Source: Roseburia porci
GTDB lineage: Bacteria; Bacillota; Clostridia; Lachnospirales; Lachnospiraceae
DNA: 64,000 nt
Direction of reading: 5' to 3'
NCBI RefSeq assembly: GCF_009695765.1
Contig: NZ_VUNI01000003.1
Coordinates: 62,001-126,000, forward strand
Part shown: in pieces, positions 8,284-18,679 of the stretch
Position numbering within the stretch: position 1 is the stretch's first letter
Layout of the letters: every line of letters starts with the position of its first letter
Made by a program: the position numbers and the translations under genes
The notes under the pieces: generated by a model
The model's input: only the letters and a program-made list of their open reading frames with translations
Told to the model about the DNA's origin: nothing
Databases searched by the model: none

Positions 8284-8862
8284 GTGAAAGAACTTGAAGA
8301 AAAAATCAAAAATGACGGAAGCATTATCAGCGAAGATATTCTCAAAGTTGACAGTTTTGTGAATCATCAGGTTGACCCTGAGTTAATGCTTCATATAGGA
8401 CAGGATTTCGCTGAACATTTTAAGGGAAGAGGAATCACAAAGGTTGTAACCATTGAGAGCTCAGGTATTGCTCCTGCTCTGATGACGGCACAGCAGCTTG
8501 GGATTCCACTTGTCATCTTAAAGAAACAGCCATCCAAGATCCTGAACGACAACCTTTATCAGACCCAGGTTACTTCTTATACCAAAGGTACAAGCTATGA
8601 ACTGACCTTATCTGCCAATTATATCGGAGAGAAAGATCACGTACTTATCATCGATGATTTCCTTGCCAATGGTGAGGCAGCTACCGGTGCAATCCGTCTG
8701 CTTCGAAAAGCACATGCAACGATTGCCGGTGTTGGTATTCTGATTGAGAAGTCATTTCAGCCGGGACGTGAAAAGATTAAATCACAGGGATTTGAAGTAT
8801 ACTCTCTTGCCCGTGTAAGCAAAATGCAAAAGGATTATATTGAGTTTATTCCGGAAGAATAA
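8284..8862 (+). CDS. xpt: Xanthine phosphoribosyltransferase
   Basis: The 192-aa protein has the expected length for Xpt, which converts xanthine and PRPP to XMP in purine salvage. The PRPP-binding loop is VLIIDDFLANGEA (about residues 122-134). The N-terminal part (LKVDSFVNHQVDPELM) and the base-side region (VVTIESSGIAPALM) match bacterial Xpt. Translation starts at GTG 8284, preceded by GTGTGAGG about 10 bases upstream; no ATG fits. In many Firmicutes a purine riboswitch precedes xpt, but the 74-base gap here is too short for one and no aptamer sequence is visible. A bidirectional terminator follows. Confidence 0.93.
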   Translation: MKELEEKIKNDGSIISEDILKVDSFVNHQVDPELMLHIGQDFAEHFKGRGITKVVTIESSGIAPALMTAQQLGIPLVILKKQPSKILNDNLYQTQVTSYTKGTSYELTLSANYIGEKDHVLIIDDFLANGEAATGAIRLLRKAHATIAGVGILIEKSFQPGREKIKSQGFEVYSLARVSKMQKDYIEFIPEE

Positions 8863-8872
8863 TTTTTTACAT

Positions 8873-8919
8873 AAAATAACGGATGTTTTCATAAGTTGTG
8901 AAAACATCCGTTATTTTTA
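8873..8919. terminator. Bidirectional terminator between xpt and the zinc-ribbon/TPR gene
   Basis: A long inverted repeat (AATAACGGATGTTTTC / GAAAACATCCGTTATT) with A-rich and T-rich flanks serves both convergent genes. Confidence 0.8.
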
Positions 8920-8929
8920 TTTCATTATT

Positions 8930-10126
8930 TTAATGGAAATATACAAAGTTACCTCGGTAGATCGAGCTGGATAAACCGGTCGATTCATCAATCAATACAA
9001 CCGAAAGGACATTGTTTCCATCTGGAACCGGAATCGGTTCTGTGTACTCCTGTGAATTTTCATCCGGATCACTTCCATCCCAGGTGTAATAAGCTTTACA
9101 GCCATCAGGAACAGAGACAGTTACAGTTGTTTCCGCTCCAAAATTTCCACCATCCGGGGTAACGACCGGCATATCCGGGGCTGGAATATCAATCTTATAT
9201 TTGTTGGATACAACATCCGAATAAATATCTTTGTCATTGACACATACCGCTTTGATCTCATACTCTCCCATTTCATCAAGCTGGATCGGATCCGTATAGC
9301 GTTCACCATATTTAATTGGATCTTTTCCGTCCTTGGTGTAATAGATCTTGCATGAATTCTGACCGGATAATTTAATATCAATGAATTCGTCATAAGTTCC
9401 TGCTGTCTGATTAAAAACAGGTGCAGTAACCAGATAATCAGAAAAAAGATCCAGAAGTTTACTGTCCGTTACCGTTTTGCTGAGCGCGATAATCGAATCA
9501 TAATCTTTTTGTTTATCATAAATGGAGATCAGATTCTTGTATGCGGTTTTGTTCGCTTTATCAAGTTTCAGTACTTCTTTATATTCGGTAATGGCAGAAT
9601 CGTAATCCTTTTGTTTTAAATACAGATCTCCGAGCGCCATCGGGATATCAGCGTCTTTGGAATCAAGATTCAGCGCTTTTTTATAATACTTTTCTGCCTC
9701 GGTATAATCGCCGGAATTCTCTGCTTCTTTTGCCTTTTGCAGCTGATAATCCACGGAATTATTCTGCCTTTCTTTCTGCTGAAACTGAAGCAGAATAATA
9801 ATTGAGATAATTGCTATCACAATGGCTACAACAGAGCAGATCACGATAATCAGTTTCTTTTTCTGATTCTTTTTCTTCTTTTTGTCATTGCCTTTATCGC
9901 TATTTTTATTTTCGGGTTCGGTCTCCTGCTTTTTCGGTTTTACCGGTGGCTTATTGGAAATGTTTTTCTTCACAGTGTCGTCCGGTGTCTCATTGCTTGT
10001 AATCAATGCTTTCAGATAATCATCTTCAATGCCTGAATAATCTGGTACCAGCTGGACCTCTTTTCCACATTTGGAACAATAAATGCAGCCTTCTTTTAAT
10101 TCAGCTCCACAGTATATACATTTCAT
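8930..10126 (-). CDS. Membrane protein: zinc ribbon, TM helix, TPR repeats and chitobiase-like beta domains
   Basis: The 398-aa protein begins with a four-cysteine zinc ribbon (MKCIYCGAELKEGCIYCSKCGKE). A Lys/Pro-rich linker (to about 90) leads into one transmembrane helix (about 92-113). Residues about 125-215 are TPR repeats (SGDYTEAEKYYKKALNLD; KQKDYDSAITEYKEVLKLD). The rest has two copies of the CHB_HEX_C-like domain, each with a Y(Y/T)xDGxDP motif (YYTKDGKDP, YYTWDGSDP). The topology suggests a cytoplasmic ribbon and an extracellular TPR/beta part. Such hybrids are common in Lachnospiraceae, with no assigned function; the beta domains suggest polysaccharide or wall contact. It sits 17 bases downstream of folD. 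Confidence 0.75.
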   Translation of the reverse strand: MKCIYCGAELKEGCIYCSKCGKEVQLVPDYSGIEDDYLKALITSNETPDDTVKKNISNKPPVKPKKQETEPENKNSDKGNDKKKKKNQKKKLIIVICSVVAIVIAIISIIILLQFQQKERQNNSVDYQLQKAKEAENSGDYTEAEKYYKKALNLDSKDADIPMALGDLYLKQKDYDSAITEYKEVLKLDKANKTAYKNLISIYDKQKDYDSIIALSKTVTDSKLLDLFSDYLVTAPVFNQTAGTYDEFIDIKLSGQNSCKIYYTKDGKDPIKYGERYTDPIQLDEMGEYEIKAVCVNDKDIYSDVVSNKYKIDIPAPDMPVVTPDGGNFGAETTVTVSVPDGCKAYYTWDGSDPDENSQEYTEPIPVPDGNNVLSVVLIDESTGLSSSIYRGNFVYFH

Positions 10127-10143
10127 AAGTTTTCCCCATTTAT

Positions 10144-10989
10144 TTAAGAATACATCTTCATTGCTTCTACACAGTTATGCATGAGCATGGCGATTGTCAT
10201 TGGACCAACTCCGCCTGGAACCGGAGTAATTGCAGATGCAACCGGTTCAACTTCGTCATATTTTACATCGCCACAGAGCTTGTTGTTCTTGTCGCGATGA
10301 ATTCCGACATCAATGACAACTGCTCCTTCTTTGACATAATCTGCAGTGATAAACTGTGGCTTTCCAATTGCAACAATCAGAATATCAGCTTCTTTGCAAA
10401 GTTCTTTCAAATTCCGGGTTCTGGAGTGACAGATGGTAACGGTAGCATTCTCGCGAAGCATCAGAAGTGCCATAGGTTTTCCAACGATATTGCTTCTTCC
10501 GATTACCACGCAATGTTTTCCTTCCATCTGGATATTGCTGCGTTTTAAAAGCTGGATAATTCCGGCCGGAGTACAGGAAACAAAACCTTTCTGTCCAATT
10601 ACAAGAGCCCCGACATTCTGTGGATGGAAACCATCCACGTCTTTTTCCGGTGAAATTCTTTTGATGACTTTATCCTCATCCATATGTTTTGGAAGCGGAA
10701 GCTGACATAAAATTCCATGAACTGAAGAATCTGCATTTAACTTATCGATCAATGCAAGTAATTCGTCTTCGGATGTATTCTCATCCAGTTCATAAGAAAG
10801 TGAACGAATGCCGATATATTCGCATGCTTTCTTTTTGTTTCTGACGTATACAGAGGAAGCCAGATCATTTCCGACCTGAATTACTGCAAGTGCACATTCC
10901 CTGCCGGATGCCTTTAATGCAGCAACCTCCTGTTTTAATTCATCTTTGATTTCCTGGGAAATATGTTTTCCGTCAATTATTTTAGCCAT
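10144..10989 (-). CDS. folD: Methylenetetrahydrofolate dehydrogenase / methenyltetrahydrofolate cyclohydrolase
   Basis: The 281-aa product is full length for FolD, which interconverts methylene-, methenyl- and 10-formyl-THF in the cytoplasm. It has the active-site Lys region (YVRNKKKACEYIGI), the QLPLPKHMDE substrate loop, the NADP-binding GRSNIVGKPMA and the C-terminal signature PGGVGPMTIAMLMHN. It follows fhs by 11 bases, so formate activation and the next two C1 steps are co-expressed. Confidence 0.96.
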   Translation of the reverse strand: MAKIIDGKHISQEIKDELKQEVAALKASGRECALAVIQVGNDLASSVYVRNKKKACEYIGIRSLSYELDENTSEDELLALIDKLNADSSVHGILCQLPLPKHMDEDKVIKRISPEKDVDGFHPQNVGALVIGQKGFVSCTPAGIIQLLKRSNIQMEGKHCVVIGRSNIVGKPMALLMLRENATVTICHSRTRNLKELCKEADILIVAIGKPQFITADYVKEGAVVIDVGIHRDKNNKLCGDVKYDEVEPVASAITPVPGGVGPMTIAMLMHNCVEAMKMYS

Positions 10990-11000
10990 TGATTCTCTCC

Positions 11001-12671
11001 TTAGAAAAGTCCGGTAATTACTCCGTCATCGTTAATGTCAATATTGTTTGCAGCTGGTTTTTTCGGCAGACCTGGCATTGTCATGATCGATCCGTTGATT
11101 GCAACAACAAATCCAGCTCCGGCAGATGCATATACCTCACGGACATTGATGGTAAATCCTGTCGGACGTCCAAGTTTTTTCGCATCATCGGAAAGGGAAT
11201 ACTGTGTTTTTGCCATACATACAGGAAGGTCTGACATTCCAAGATCAGTGATTCGTTTTAATTCTTTTTCTGCAGCTGCGGAATATGTAACACCGTCAGC
11301 TCCATAGATTTCTTTTGCAATCGTTTCGATTTTCTCCTTTAATGAAAGATCGTCTGAATATAAAACTTTAAAATCGCTCTTTTTATGCTCAAGGGTGTCT
11401 AAGATCTTGTTTGCAAGCTCAATTCCGCCTTCTCCGCCTTTTTCCCATACTTCGGAAAGGGCAAATTCACATCCGCGGTCTTTGCAGAACTGCTCTACAA
11501 AATCAGTTTCAGCCTTGGTATCGGTAATGAAAGAGTTTAAAGTTACCACAACAGGTACACCGAATTTATGAAGGTTCTCAATGTGTTTCTCAAGGTTTAC
11601 GATTCCGGCCTTTAATGCATCCAGATTCTCCTCTGAAAGCTGATCCTTTGGTACTCCACCGTTATATTTTAATGCACGGATTGTTGCTACTAAGACAACT
11701 GCATCCGGGTGAAGGTTCGCCTTGCGGCATTTAATATCAAAGAATTTTTCAGCACCAAGGTCAGCTCCAAAACCAGCCTCTGTAATGACATAATCTGCAA
11801 GTTTTAATGCTGTTTTGGTTGCACGGACACTGTTGCATCCATGTGCAATATTAGCGAATGGACCACCGTGTACCAAAGCTGGTGTATGCTCCAGTGTCTG
11901 GATCAGGTTTGGTTTTAATGCATCTTTTAATAAAGCTGCCATAGCTCCAGTCGCCTGAAGATCGTCTGCTGTAACCGGTTTTCCATCAAAAGTATATGCA
12001 ACAATGATCCGGCCGAGGCGTGCTTTTAAGTCATTCATGTCATCAGCAAGGCATAAAATAGCCATGATTTCAGATGCAACTGTGATTACAAAATGATCCT
12101 CTCTTACCATTCCATCCATTTTGCTTCCGAGTCCGACAACGATATTACGTAACACACGGTCATTCATATCCATACAACGTTTCCATACGATCTGTCTTGG
12201 ATCGATTCCAAGGATATTTCCCTGCTGGATATGGTTGTCTAAAAGTGCTGCAAGAAGATTATTTGCAGAGGTGATTGCATGGAAATCTCCGGTAAAATGA
12301 AGATTCAGATCTTCCATTGGAACAACCTGCGCATAACCGCCGCCGGCAGCACCACCTTTAATGCCAAAACATGGTCCTAATGATGGCTCACGAAGAGCGA
12401 TCACTGCTTTTTTGCCAAGCTTTCCAAAAGCCTGTCCAAGTCCGACACTGGTGGTTGTTTTTCCTTCACCTGCTGGAGTTGGATTGATGGCTGTTACAAG
12501 GATCAGCTTACCATCCGGTCTGTCCTTGATTTTATCCATTAACTCATCTGATAATTTTGCTTTGTATTTTCCGTAAAGCTCGAGTTCATCTTCTGTAATA
12601 TCGAGTTTTGCGGCAACGTCTTTGATCAGATCCATTTTTGCTTCCTGTGCGATTTGAATATCGGTTTTCAT
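11001..12671 (-). CDS. fhs: Formate-tetrahydrofolate ligase
   Basis: The 556-aa protein matches formyltetrahydrofolate synthetase in length and sequence: it makes 10-formyl-THF from formate, THF and ATP. The P-loop is [11 protein letters not shown] (about 67-77) and is followed by [22 protein letters not shown] in two adjoining blocks, both family hallmarks; the C-terminus has the PGLPKKPAA loop. A GGAGG lies before ATG 12671. The gene lies 49 bases after ftsK and just before folD. It supplies C1 units for purines and serine, and in acetogenic relatives the methyl branch of the Wood-Ljungdahl pathway; no other genes of that pathway are in this window. Confidence 0.96.
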   Translation of the reverse strand: MKTDIQIAQEAKMDLIKDVAAKLDITEDELELYGKYKAKLSDELMDKIKDRPDGKLILVTAINPTPAGEGKTTTSVGLGQAFGKLGKKAVIALREPSLGPCFGIKGGAAGGGYAQVVPMEDLNLHFTGDFHAITSANNLLAALLDNHIQQGNILGIDPRQIVWKRCMDMNDRVLRNIVVGLGSKMDGMVREDHFVITVASEIMAILCLADDMNDLKARLGRIIVAYTFDGKPVTADDLQATGAMAALLKDALKPNLIQTLEHTPALVHGGPFANIAHGCNSVRATKTALKLADYVITEAGFGADLGAEKFFDIKCRKANLHPDAVVLVATIRALKYNGGVPKDQLSEENLDALKAGIVNLEKHIENLHKFGVPVVVTLNSFITDTKAETDFVEQFCKDRGCEFALSEVWEKGGEGGIELANKILDTLEHKKSDFKVLYSDDLSLKEKIETIAKEIYGADGVTYSAAAEKELKRITDLGMSDLPVCMAKTQYSLSDDAKKLGRPTGFTINVREVYASAGAGFVVAINGSIMTMPGLPKKPAANNIDINDDGVITGLF

Positions 12672-12720
12672 TTCTTTAACTCCTCCACTTATGTATATAT
12701 ACTAATAATGTTTATCACTT

Positions 12721-15315
12721 TTAACTGTTTTCGTCAATAAATTGAGCAAACTCTTCCGGAGACATCAGGATTTTTCTTGGTTTGGTACCCTCCTCCGGTC
12801 CAACGATTCCTGCTTCCTCCAGCTGATCCATGATCCTTGCGGCACGGTTAAATCCAACTTTCAGATAACGCTGCAACATTCCGATGGAAGCACGTTCCTT
12901 GTCCATAAGTATCTGGGCCGCATCCATAAAATATGCATCTCTTCCGTCATTGCCGGAGTCATTGTCAGATATGGATACGGTATTGCCTCCGGTTGTCGGC
13001 ATATTATTTAATGTTTCTTCCATATCGTTATTATACTCTGCTTTTCCATTGTTGGAAGTTAAAAATTCAACAACATCGGAAACTTCTTTATCAGAAACAA
13101 AAGCGCCCTGGACACGGACTGGTTTTGGTGTTCCCTGCGGATCAAATAACATATCGCCTTTTCCAAGCAGCTTTTCTGCTCCATTCATATCAAGGATTGT
13201 TCTGGAATCCACACCGGATGTAACCGCAAAAGCAATTCGGCTTGGCATATTGGCCTTGATCAGTCCGGTAATGACATTGACTGATGGTCTCTGTGTTGCA
13301 ATGACAAGGTGAATACCGGCAGCACGCGCCAGCTGTGCAAGACGGCAGATTGCCTCTTCTACATCATTGGATGCCACCATCATAAGATCTGCCAGCTCGT
13401 CTACAATAATCACGATCTGTGGCATTTTCTTTGGCCGCTCCTGTCCTTCCGGGACTTCAATAGAATCAACTTTTGCATTATAACCATTGATTTCACGCAC
13501 ATTTGCCGCTGCAAACTTATTATACCGGTCGGTCATTTCATTTACAGCCCAGTGAAGTGCACCGGCTGCTTTTTTCGGATCCGTAACAACCGGGATCATC
13601 AGATGCGGGATTCCGTTATACACACTCAGTTCTACAACCTTCGGGTCGATCATAATGAGCTTTACGTCATCCGGATGTGCTTTGTATAGAATACTCATGA
13701 TAATGGTATTGATACAAACCGATTTTCCGGATCCGGTTGCACCTGCGATCAGCAGATGCGGCATTTTCGCAATATCGGTAACGGTTACTTTTCCGGAAAT
13801 ATCTTTTCCGACTGCAAAGGAAATCTTTGATTGCGAAGACTGGAATTCTTCAGACTCAACAAGTTCACGGAAAGGCACCATAACATTTTCTTTATTTGGA
13901 ACTTCAATTCCAACAGCTGCTTTTCCAGGGATTGGAGCCTCTATTCGTATGTCAGCCGCTGCAAGATTCAGCTTAATGTCATCTGCAAGGTTGACAATCT
14001 TACTTACTTTTACGCCCATCTCCGGCTGGATCTCATATCTTGTAACCGCCGGTCCACAGCTGACATCCGTTACGGTTACATTTACACCGAAATTCTTTAA
14101 AGTCTGCTGTAATTTCATTGCTGTTTCACGGACTTCTTCTTTCGTATTTCCGGATTTTTTGCCGGAAGGAGCTTTCAGAAGATCGATCGGTGGGAATACA
14201 TATTCCTTCGTTTCTGTTGATTCTTCAATGGCATTCTCTACTTCACGTACTTCGTCTTCTAATTTTGTTTCCGGTTCTGGTGTTACCGTGGCAACCGGTT
14301 TCTCATGTTTTGCTGGTTCCGGTGATGCTGAAACTGCCGGAGAAGGAGAAGCCAGTTTTACCGGAACGGAAGTCTTTTTTACAGGGGCGTCAAATTCGCC
14401 ATGGATTACAAGGTCATCCAAAGAAGCATCCGCCGGTGATTCCTGCGCCGGAAAAGCAAGTTCCGGTTCTGGTGGGAAAACCGCTTCCTTTTTGGGATTT
14501 GGACTGATTTTTACCTTTTTTTCTTCTTTTACTTCACACAATTCCGGATAATTTTCCATTTTGATTTCATTTAATTCATCCGTTTTGGAATTATTCTTTG
14601 CAGTTGTAATCCGTGTATCCGGTGAGACACCACTGACCTTACGGTCCATTCTTCTTCTGGCCTTCTCTTCCTGCCGCTGCTCCCGGATCTCCTGATAACG
14701 CTCTGTATTTTCGCGGGCGGTTTCGTATACTTTTCTGCTTCCTTTCTGTACACCTTTTAAAGCGGATCTTTCGGTGATCAGAACCATCGTGATAATCAGA
14801 ACAATAATATCAATGATATATGCTCCAATGATTCCGAATGCCGGAACCAGTATGTATGCCAGACATCCTCCCACGATTCCACCGCCGGCTTTTCTGGAAG
14901 AACTATACTGAAATGCTTCCTTTGGTGTCATTACCGCAGATTTGGATACTATCAGTTCTGAGAACAGACAGATAAATATGAAAAAAAGAATTGCAGCGAT
15001 CAGTTTTAAAATTGCAAATGGGTTATCTTTATTGGAAACTCCAAAGAAACTTCCGGCAAATAAAACGATTGGGAAAATATATGCGACCAGTCCAAACATG
15101 CCAAAGAAAAAACTGCTGAGCGAGTTGCCAAGCCTGCCTCCAACACCAAAGTTACTGATAAAAAGAACTAAGGAAACTGCGATGACTCCCCATAAGATTA
15201 CTTCTTCCCGGAATGCGGCAGCTTTCTGCTGCTGGATCTTTTGTTCTTTTTTGGTATTTTTTCGTTTTCTGTTCGTAGTCTTACTTTTCGAAGAATAATT
15301 TCTCTTCGTTGCCAT
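12721..15315 (-). CDS. ftsK: DNA translocase FtsK/SpoIIIE
   Basis: I chose ATG 15315 ([10 protein letters not shown]) because GGAGG lies just upstream; the frame can be extended to a TTG at 15330 that overlaps this site. The 864-aa protein has a basic N-terminus, four membrane helices (about 30-180), a long charged/Pro-rich linker, and the RecA-like motor with Walker [12 protein letters not shown] and Walker [13 protein letters not shown]. The C-terminal winged-helix gamma domain ([19 protein letters not shown]) binds KOPS/SRS-type directing sequences. It pumps DNA through the division or sporulation septum. The uppP and tepA genes lie upstream, a tepA-spoIIIE neighbourhood also seen in Bacillus. 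Confidence 0.95.
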   Translation of the reverse strand: MATKRNYSSKSKTTNRKRKNTKKEQKIQQQKAAAFREEVILWGVIAVSLVLFISNFGVGGRLGNSLSSFFFGMFGLVAYIFPIVLFAGSFFGVSNKDNPFAILKLIAAILFFIFICLFSELIVSKSAVMTPKEAFQYSSSRKAGGGIVGGCLAYILVPAFGIIGAYIIDIIVLIITMVLITERSALKGVQKGSRKVYETARENTERYQEIREQRQEEKARRRMDRKVSGVSPDTRITTAKNNSKTDELNEIKMENYPELCEVKEEKKVKISPNPKKEAVFPPEPELAFPAQESPADASLDDLVIHGEFDAPVKKTSVPVKLASPSPAVSASPEPAKHEKPVATVTPEPETKLEDEVREVENAIEESTETKEYVFPPIDLLKAPSGKKSGNTKEEVRETAMKLQQTLKNFGVNVTVTDVSCGPAVTRYEIQPEMGVKVSKIVNLADDIKLNLAAADIRIEAPIPGKAAVGIEVPNKENVMVPFRELVESEEFQSSQSKISFAVGKDISGKVTVTDIAKMPHLLIAGATGSGKSVCINTIIMSILYKAHPDDVKLIMIDPKVVELSVYNGIPHLMIPVVTDPKKAAGALHWAVNEMTDRYNKFAAANVREINGYNAKVDSIEVPEGQERPKKMPQIVIIVDELADLMMVASNDVEEAICRLAQLARAAGIHLVIATQRPSVNVITGLIKANMPSRIAFAVTSGVDSRTILDMNGAEKLLGKGDMLFDPQGTPKPVRVQGAFVSDKEVSDVVEFLTSNNGKAEYNNDMEETLNNMPTTGGNTVSISDNDSGNDGRDAYFMDAAQILMDKERASIGMLQRYLKVGFNRAARIMDQLEEAGIVGPEEGTKPRKILMSPEEFAQFIDENS

Positions 15316-15359
15316 GAAAACAACCTCCAACTAAATTCCTGTTATATATCAATAATTTC

Positions 15360-16250
15360 TCAGGCTATAAAATATCCAACGACAGATACTATGCCTACAA
15401 GTATGCAGTAAATCGCAAATCCGGTGAATTTTTTCCTGCGTACGATAACTAACATTGTTTTGATACTGATGTATCCAATCACAGCCGCAACGATCATTCC
15501 GACTATATAATTTGTAATCATGCCTCCACTGAGCGCCAGTTCACTGCCCTGCGCACCAAAGCAGTCTTTTATCTCAAGAATTGCTGCTCCAAGAACAGCA
15601 GGGATCGACATTAAAAATGAATATTTTACGGCAAACTTCCGGTCAAACCCACTTGCCAGGCAGGCGGTGATCGTAGTTCCGGAACGTGATAAGCCCGGAA
15701 GTGTTGCCAGTCCCTGACAGATTCCGACCATAAACGCATTGGTATATGTAACGTGTTTTGGTGTTTTATGCCCGTCTGGCAGCCTGTCCGCAATAAGAAG
15801 CAGAATTCCGGTAATCACCAGACATGCACCTGGAATCAAAAGTATGGTCTCAGACATTTCAACAAGGTCACTGTCAACGATACCAATGATTCCCGTTGGA
15901 ATCGTTGATACAAGAATCAGCATTACGAATTTGCGATATGCCGTACAGATTACCCTTCGGTAAGGCAGATCTTTTCTAAGAAAAAGATTCTCAAAGAACG
16001 TTATGATATTCAGAATTATATCTATAAAAAGCAGGATTCCTTCCCGGATGAGCCGCCCCACATCTTTGTGAAATGCAACAAATATGGAGATCAGCGTTCC
16101 AAGATGCAGTAATACACTAAAGAGTAATCCTGTATCGGTATTTGCGTGAAATAATATTTGAAATAAAGCCAGATGTCCTGAACTGCTGACTGGAAGAAAT
16201 TCCGTCAACCCCTGAATGACTCCCATTAAAATTGCTTGTAATAATGACAT
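15360..16250 (-). CDS. uppP: Undecaprenyl-diphosphatase
   Basis: The start MSLLQAILMG at 16250 fits the family better than the upstream ATG at 16283, which lacks a ribosome binding site. The 296-aa integral membrane protein (about eight helices) carries the BacA/UppP signatures GLTEFLPVSSSGHL (near residue 15) and GLSRSGTTI (about 190). It dephosphorylates undecaprenyl pyrophosphate to recycle the lipid carrier for peptidoglycan and can confer bacitracin tolerance. It is 44 bases ahead of ftsK and downstream of tepA, probably in one transcript. Confidence 0.94.
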   Translation of the reverse strand: MSLLQAILMGVIQGLTEFLPVSSSGHLALFQILFHANTDTGLLFSVLLHLGTLISIFVAFHKDVGRLIREGILLFIDIILNIITFFENLFLRKDLPYRRVICTAYRKFVMLILVSTIPTGIIGIVDSDLVEMSETILLIPGACLVITGILLLIADRLPDGHKTPKHVTYTNAFMVGICQGLATLPGLSRSGTTITACLASGFDRKFAVKYSFLMSIPAVLGAAILEIKDCFGAQGSELALSGGMITNYIVGMIVAAVIGYISIKTMLVIVRRKKFTGFAIYCILVGIVSVVGYFIA

Positions 16251-16334
16251 AGGCGCCCCCTTTTCTTTACGTACATATTTCATAATATCATATTACAAAT
16301 ATTTTGTCATCAAAGGGTTTGGGAAATACTATAT

Positions 16335-17033
16335 TTAGTGCTTTTGATAGTCAATTAGTTCATGAAGTTTTAAAAAGGCCTGTTCAATTCCGCCGGTTTC
16401 ATTGATCAGATGTTCTTCCACTGCCTGTTTTCCAACAAGAATGGTTCCGAGGTCTTTCGTCAGCATCTGTTTATTCATCATCATTTCTTCCAGACGTTCT
16501 CTCGTTGCATTACAATGGTCAGAGATAAAACCGATGATCCGGTCCTGCATCTGCTTAAAATAATCATAGGTTGGCTGAGCTCCGATCACGGTTCCGCTCA
16601 TTCGCACGGGATGGATCACCATCGTCCCGGTTGGCACGATCATGGAATAATCCGTAGAAACAGCCAGTGGAACACCTATCGAATGGCTTCCACCTAATAC
16701 AAGTGATACGGTAGGTTTACTGATGGATGCAATCATTTCTGCCATTGCAAGTCCGCTTTCCACATCTCCGCCAACGGTATTAAGAAGCAGAAGAATTCCG
16801 TCTACACTGCTGTCATCTTCAATAGATGCAAGTCTTGGAAGGACATGCTCATATTTTGTGGTTTTCGAATTGGCTGGAAGGCATTCATGCCCTTCGATTT
16901 CTCCGATGATTGACAACAGATAAATATTGTGATGATAGGTATTGTGCGTAAGAAGTGTCTGACCGTATTCACGGATATTTTCATTTTCCTCCTTTGACAT
17001 TGTCTGTGGTTTGATCTTATTTTCTGTTTCCAT
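16335..17033 (-). CDS. tepA: ClpP-like protease, TepA type
   Basis: The 232-aa protein belongs to the ClpP/crotonase-fold TepA group, described in Bacillus subtilis as affecting protein translocation and signal-peptide processing. Recognisable parts are NTVGGDVESGLAMAEMI (ClpP-like oxyanion strand), GGSHSIGVPLA with the likely nucleophile Ser, and VIHPVRMSG with the likely catalytic His. It has no signal peptide; the protein is expected in the cytoplasm. The family is firm, the exact substrates are not. Confidence 0.85.
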   Translation of the reverse strand: METENKIKPQTMSKEENENIREYGQTLLTHNTYHHNIYLLSIIGEIEGHECLPANSKTTKYEHVLPRLASIEDDSSVDGILLLLNTVGGDVESGLAMAEMIASISKPTVSLVLGGSHSIGVPLAVSTDYSMIVPTGTMVIHPVRMSGTVIGAQPTYDYFKQMQDRIIGFISDHCNATRERLEEMMMNKQMLTKDLGTILVGKQAVEEHLINETGGIEQAFLKLHELIDYQKH

Positions 17034-17047
17034 TCTTACCTCCGGTC

Positions 17048-17079
17048 AAAAAAAGTACGGATAACTGGTATCCGTACTT
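17048..17079 (-). terminator. Terminator after glgA
   Basis: On the minus strand AGTACGGATACCAGTTATCCGTACT is followed by seven T. It lies between glgA and the tepA-uppP-ftsK group and separates their transcription. Confidence 0.85.
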
Positions 17080-17101
17080 AGTGTTTCACAATCTTTCGTT
17101 T

Positions 17102-18553
17102 TTATTCTCCGATCAGGTAATTATACAGCCCTTCATAACGGTATTTGGATGAATTCCATGAAAAATCTTTCTCCATGCCGCGGTCAACGATCTGATTCCA
17201 GTAACGTTTGCGGTCATAAAAGATATGTTTGGAATAATTGACAACGTTTAACATATCATCTGCATTGTAGTTTGTAAATGAAAATCCGTCTCCGGTATTT
17301 TCATATTCGTTATATGGAGCCACCGTATCTTTTAATCCTCCGGTCTCACGGACAATCGGAACTGTACCGTAACGGAATGAGATCAACTGGGTCAGTCCAC
17401 ACGGTTCAAATGCGGAAGGCATTAAAAATGCATCTGCGGCCGCATACAGCTTGTGTGCAAGATCATCGGAATAACAGATATTTGCAGATACACGATCCGG
17501 ATATTTCCATGCATAATGCCGGAACATATTCTCGTATTTCGGATCGCCTGTACCAATTACAACAAACTGTGTAAATTCATCTACAAGTCCTTCCATTGCA
17601 TAATTGATCAGATCTAAGCCCTTCTGATCGGTAAGTCTTGAGATCAGTCCGATCATGTACCGCTTTTTGTCTACGGCAAGTCCAAGTTCTTCCTGAAGTT
17701 TTGTCTTATTCTGTGATTTTTTCTTCCGGAAATCCGATTTGCTGTAATTGGTATATATCTTGGAGTCAGTTTCCGGATCGTAAACCTTATAATCAATACC
17801 GTTAACAATTCCCTGCATGTCAAAATGGCGGGCAGAAAGCAGACCGTTTAATCCTTCTCCATAATATGGTGTCTGGATCTCATTGGCATAGGTATCACTT
17901 ACGGTTGTAATATAGTCGGCATAAACCAGTCCACCTTTTAACATATTTGCATCTTTATTGAATTCAAGTTTGTCCGGGGTAAACAGATCTGCCGAAAAAC
18001 CAGTCAGTGCCTTCATGGTCTTAATATCCCACACTCCCTGGAATCTGAGGTTATGTATTGTAACAATGCTTTTAATTCCCCAGAAAAATGGATCCGCAGC
18101 AAATTCATTCTTCAGATAAACAGGTACAAGTCCTGTTTCCCAGTCGTGGCAGTGGATAATGTCCGGATGGAAATCAATATGAGGAAGCATGGATAATACT
18201 GCTTTATCAAAAAATACAAACTTCTCAATGTCATAACGGATGTCTCCATAAGGAACTGCACAGGTAAAGTACTCCTGATTATCAATAAAATAATAGGTAA
18301 TTCCATCTAATTCGTATTTTAAAATTCCTACGTATTTATTCTGGATGTATGGTCCCGCATTCATATAAAAATGTGCAACATACGCAAATTTATCACGGTA
18401 TTTTTTAGGAATACAGCTGTAATTCGGAATCACAACCCGAACATCCCAGTATTTTTTATCAAATTCTTTTGGAAGTGCTCCGCATACATCTGCAAGGCCG
18501 CCAGTCTTAATAAACGGAACGCATTCAGATGCTGCAAATAATATTTTCTTCAT
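17102..18553 (-). CDS. glgA: Glycogen synthase (ADP-glucose type)
   Basis: The start MKKILFAASECVPF at 18553 has GAGGAGG upstream; a longer frame to 18649 is not needed. The 483-aa enzyme is a GT5 family glycosyltransferase with the KTGGLADV loop (residues about 15-22) that binds ADP-glucose, HCHDWETGLVP, and the C-terminal SAFEPCGLTQLISFRYGTVP motif. It elongates alpha-1,4-glucan for storage. No other glg genes are adjacent; it is a single-gene unit between two terminators. Confidence 0.95.
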   Translation of the reverse strand: MKKILFAASECVPFIKTGGLADVCGALPKEFDKKYWDVRVVIPNYSCIPKKYRDKFAYVAHFYMNAGPYIQNKYVGILKYELDGITYYFIDNQEYFTCAVPYGDIRYDIEKFVFFDKAVLSMLPHIDFHPDIIHCHDWETGLVPVYLKNEFAADPFFWGIKSIVTIHNLRFQGVWDIKTMKALTGFSADLFTPDKLEFNKDANMLKGGLVYADYITTVSDTYANEIQTPYYGEGLNGLLSARHFDMQGIVNGIDYKVYDPETDSKIYTNYSKSDFRKKKSQNKTKLQEELGLAVDKKRYMIGLISRLTDQKGLDLINYAMEGLVDEFTQFVVIGTGDPKYENMFRHYAWKYPDRVSANICYSDDLAHKLYAAADAFLMPSAFEPCGLTQLISFRYGTVPIVRETGGLKDTVAPYNEYENTGDGFSFTNYNADDMLNVVNYSKHIFYDRKRYWNQIVDRGMEKDFSWNSSKYRYEGLYNYLIGE

Positions 18554-18630
18554 ATCTGCCTCCTCAATACATAAAAAATAATAGCTTACATTTATGATAC
18601 CTCTTTTTAGCTGTAATTTCCATATATTTA

Positions 18631-18664
18631 TAAAAAATCCCCACAGCAAAATGCAGTGGGGATT
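18631..18664 (-). terminator. Terminator after yebC
   Basis: On the minus strand AATCCCCAC-TGCATTTTGCT-GTGGGGATT is followed by TTTT. It lies 15 bases beyond the yebC stop. Confidence 0.85.
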
Positions 18665-18679
18665 CAGGTTCCAGAGTCA

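Noticed and set aside
12672-12720. Folate riboswitch before fhs
   Set aside because: The gap between ftsK and fhs is 49 bases and holds only a ribosome binding site; fhs is probably expressed by read-through from ftsK.
13655-14551. 298-codon open frame on the plus strand
   Set aside because: It is antisense to the Pro/Glu/Lys-rich linker of ftsK; its Ser/Ala/Thr/Gly-rich product is a codon-bias shadow with no homology and no ribosome binding site.
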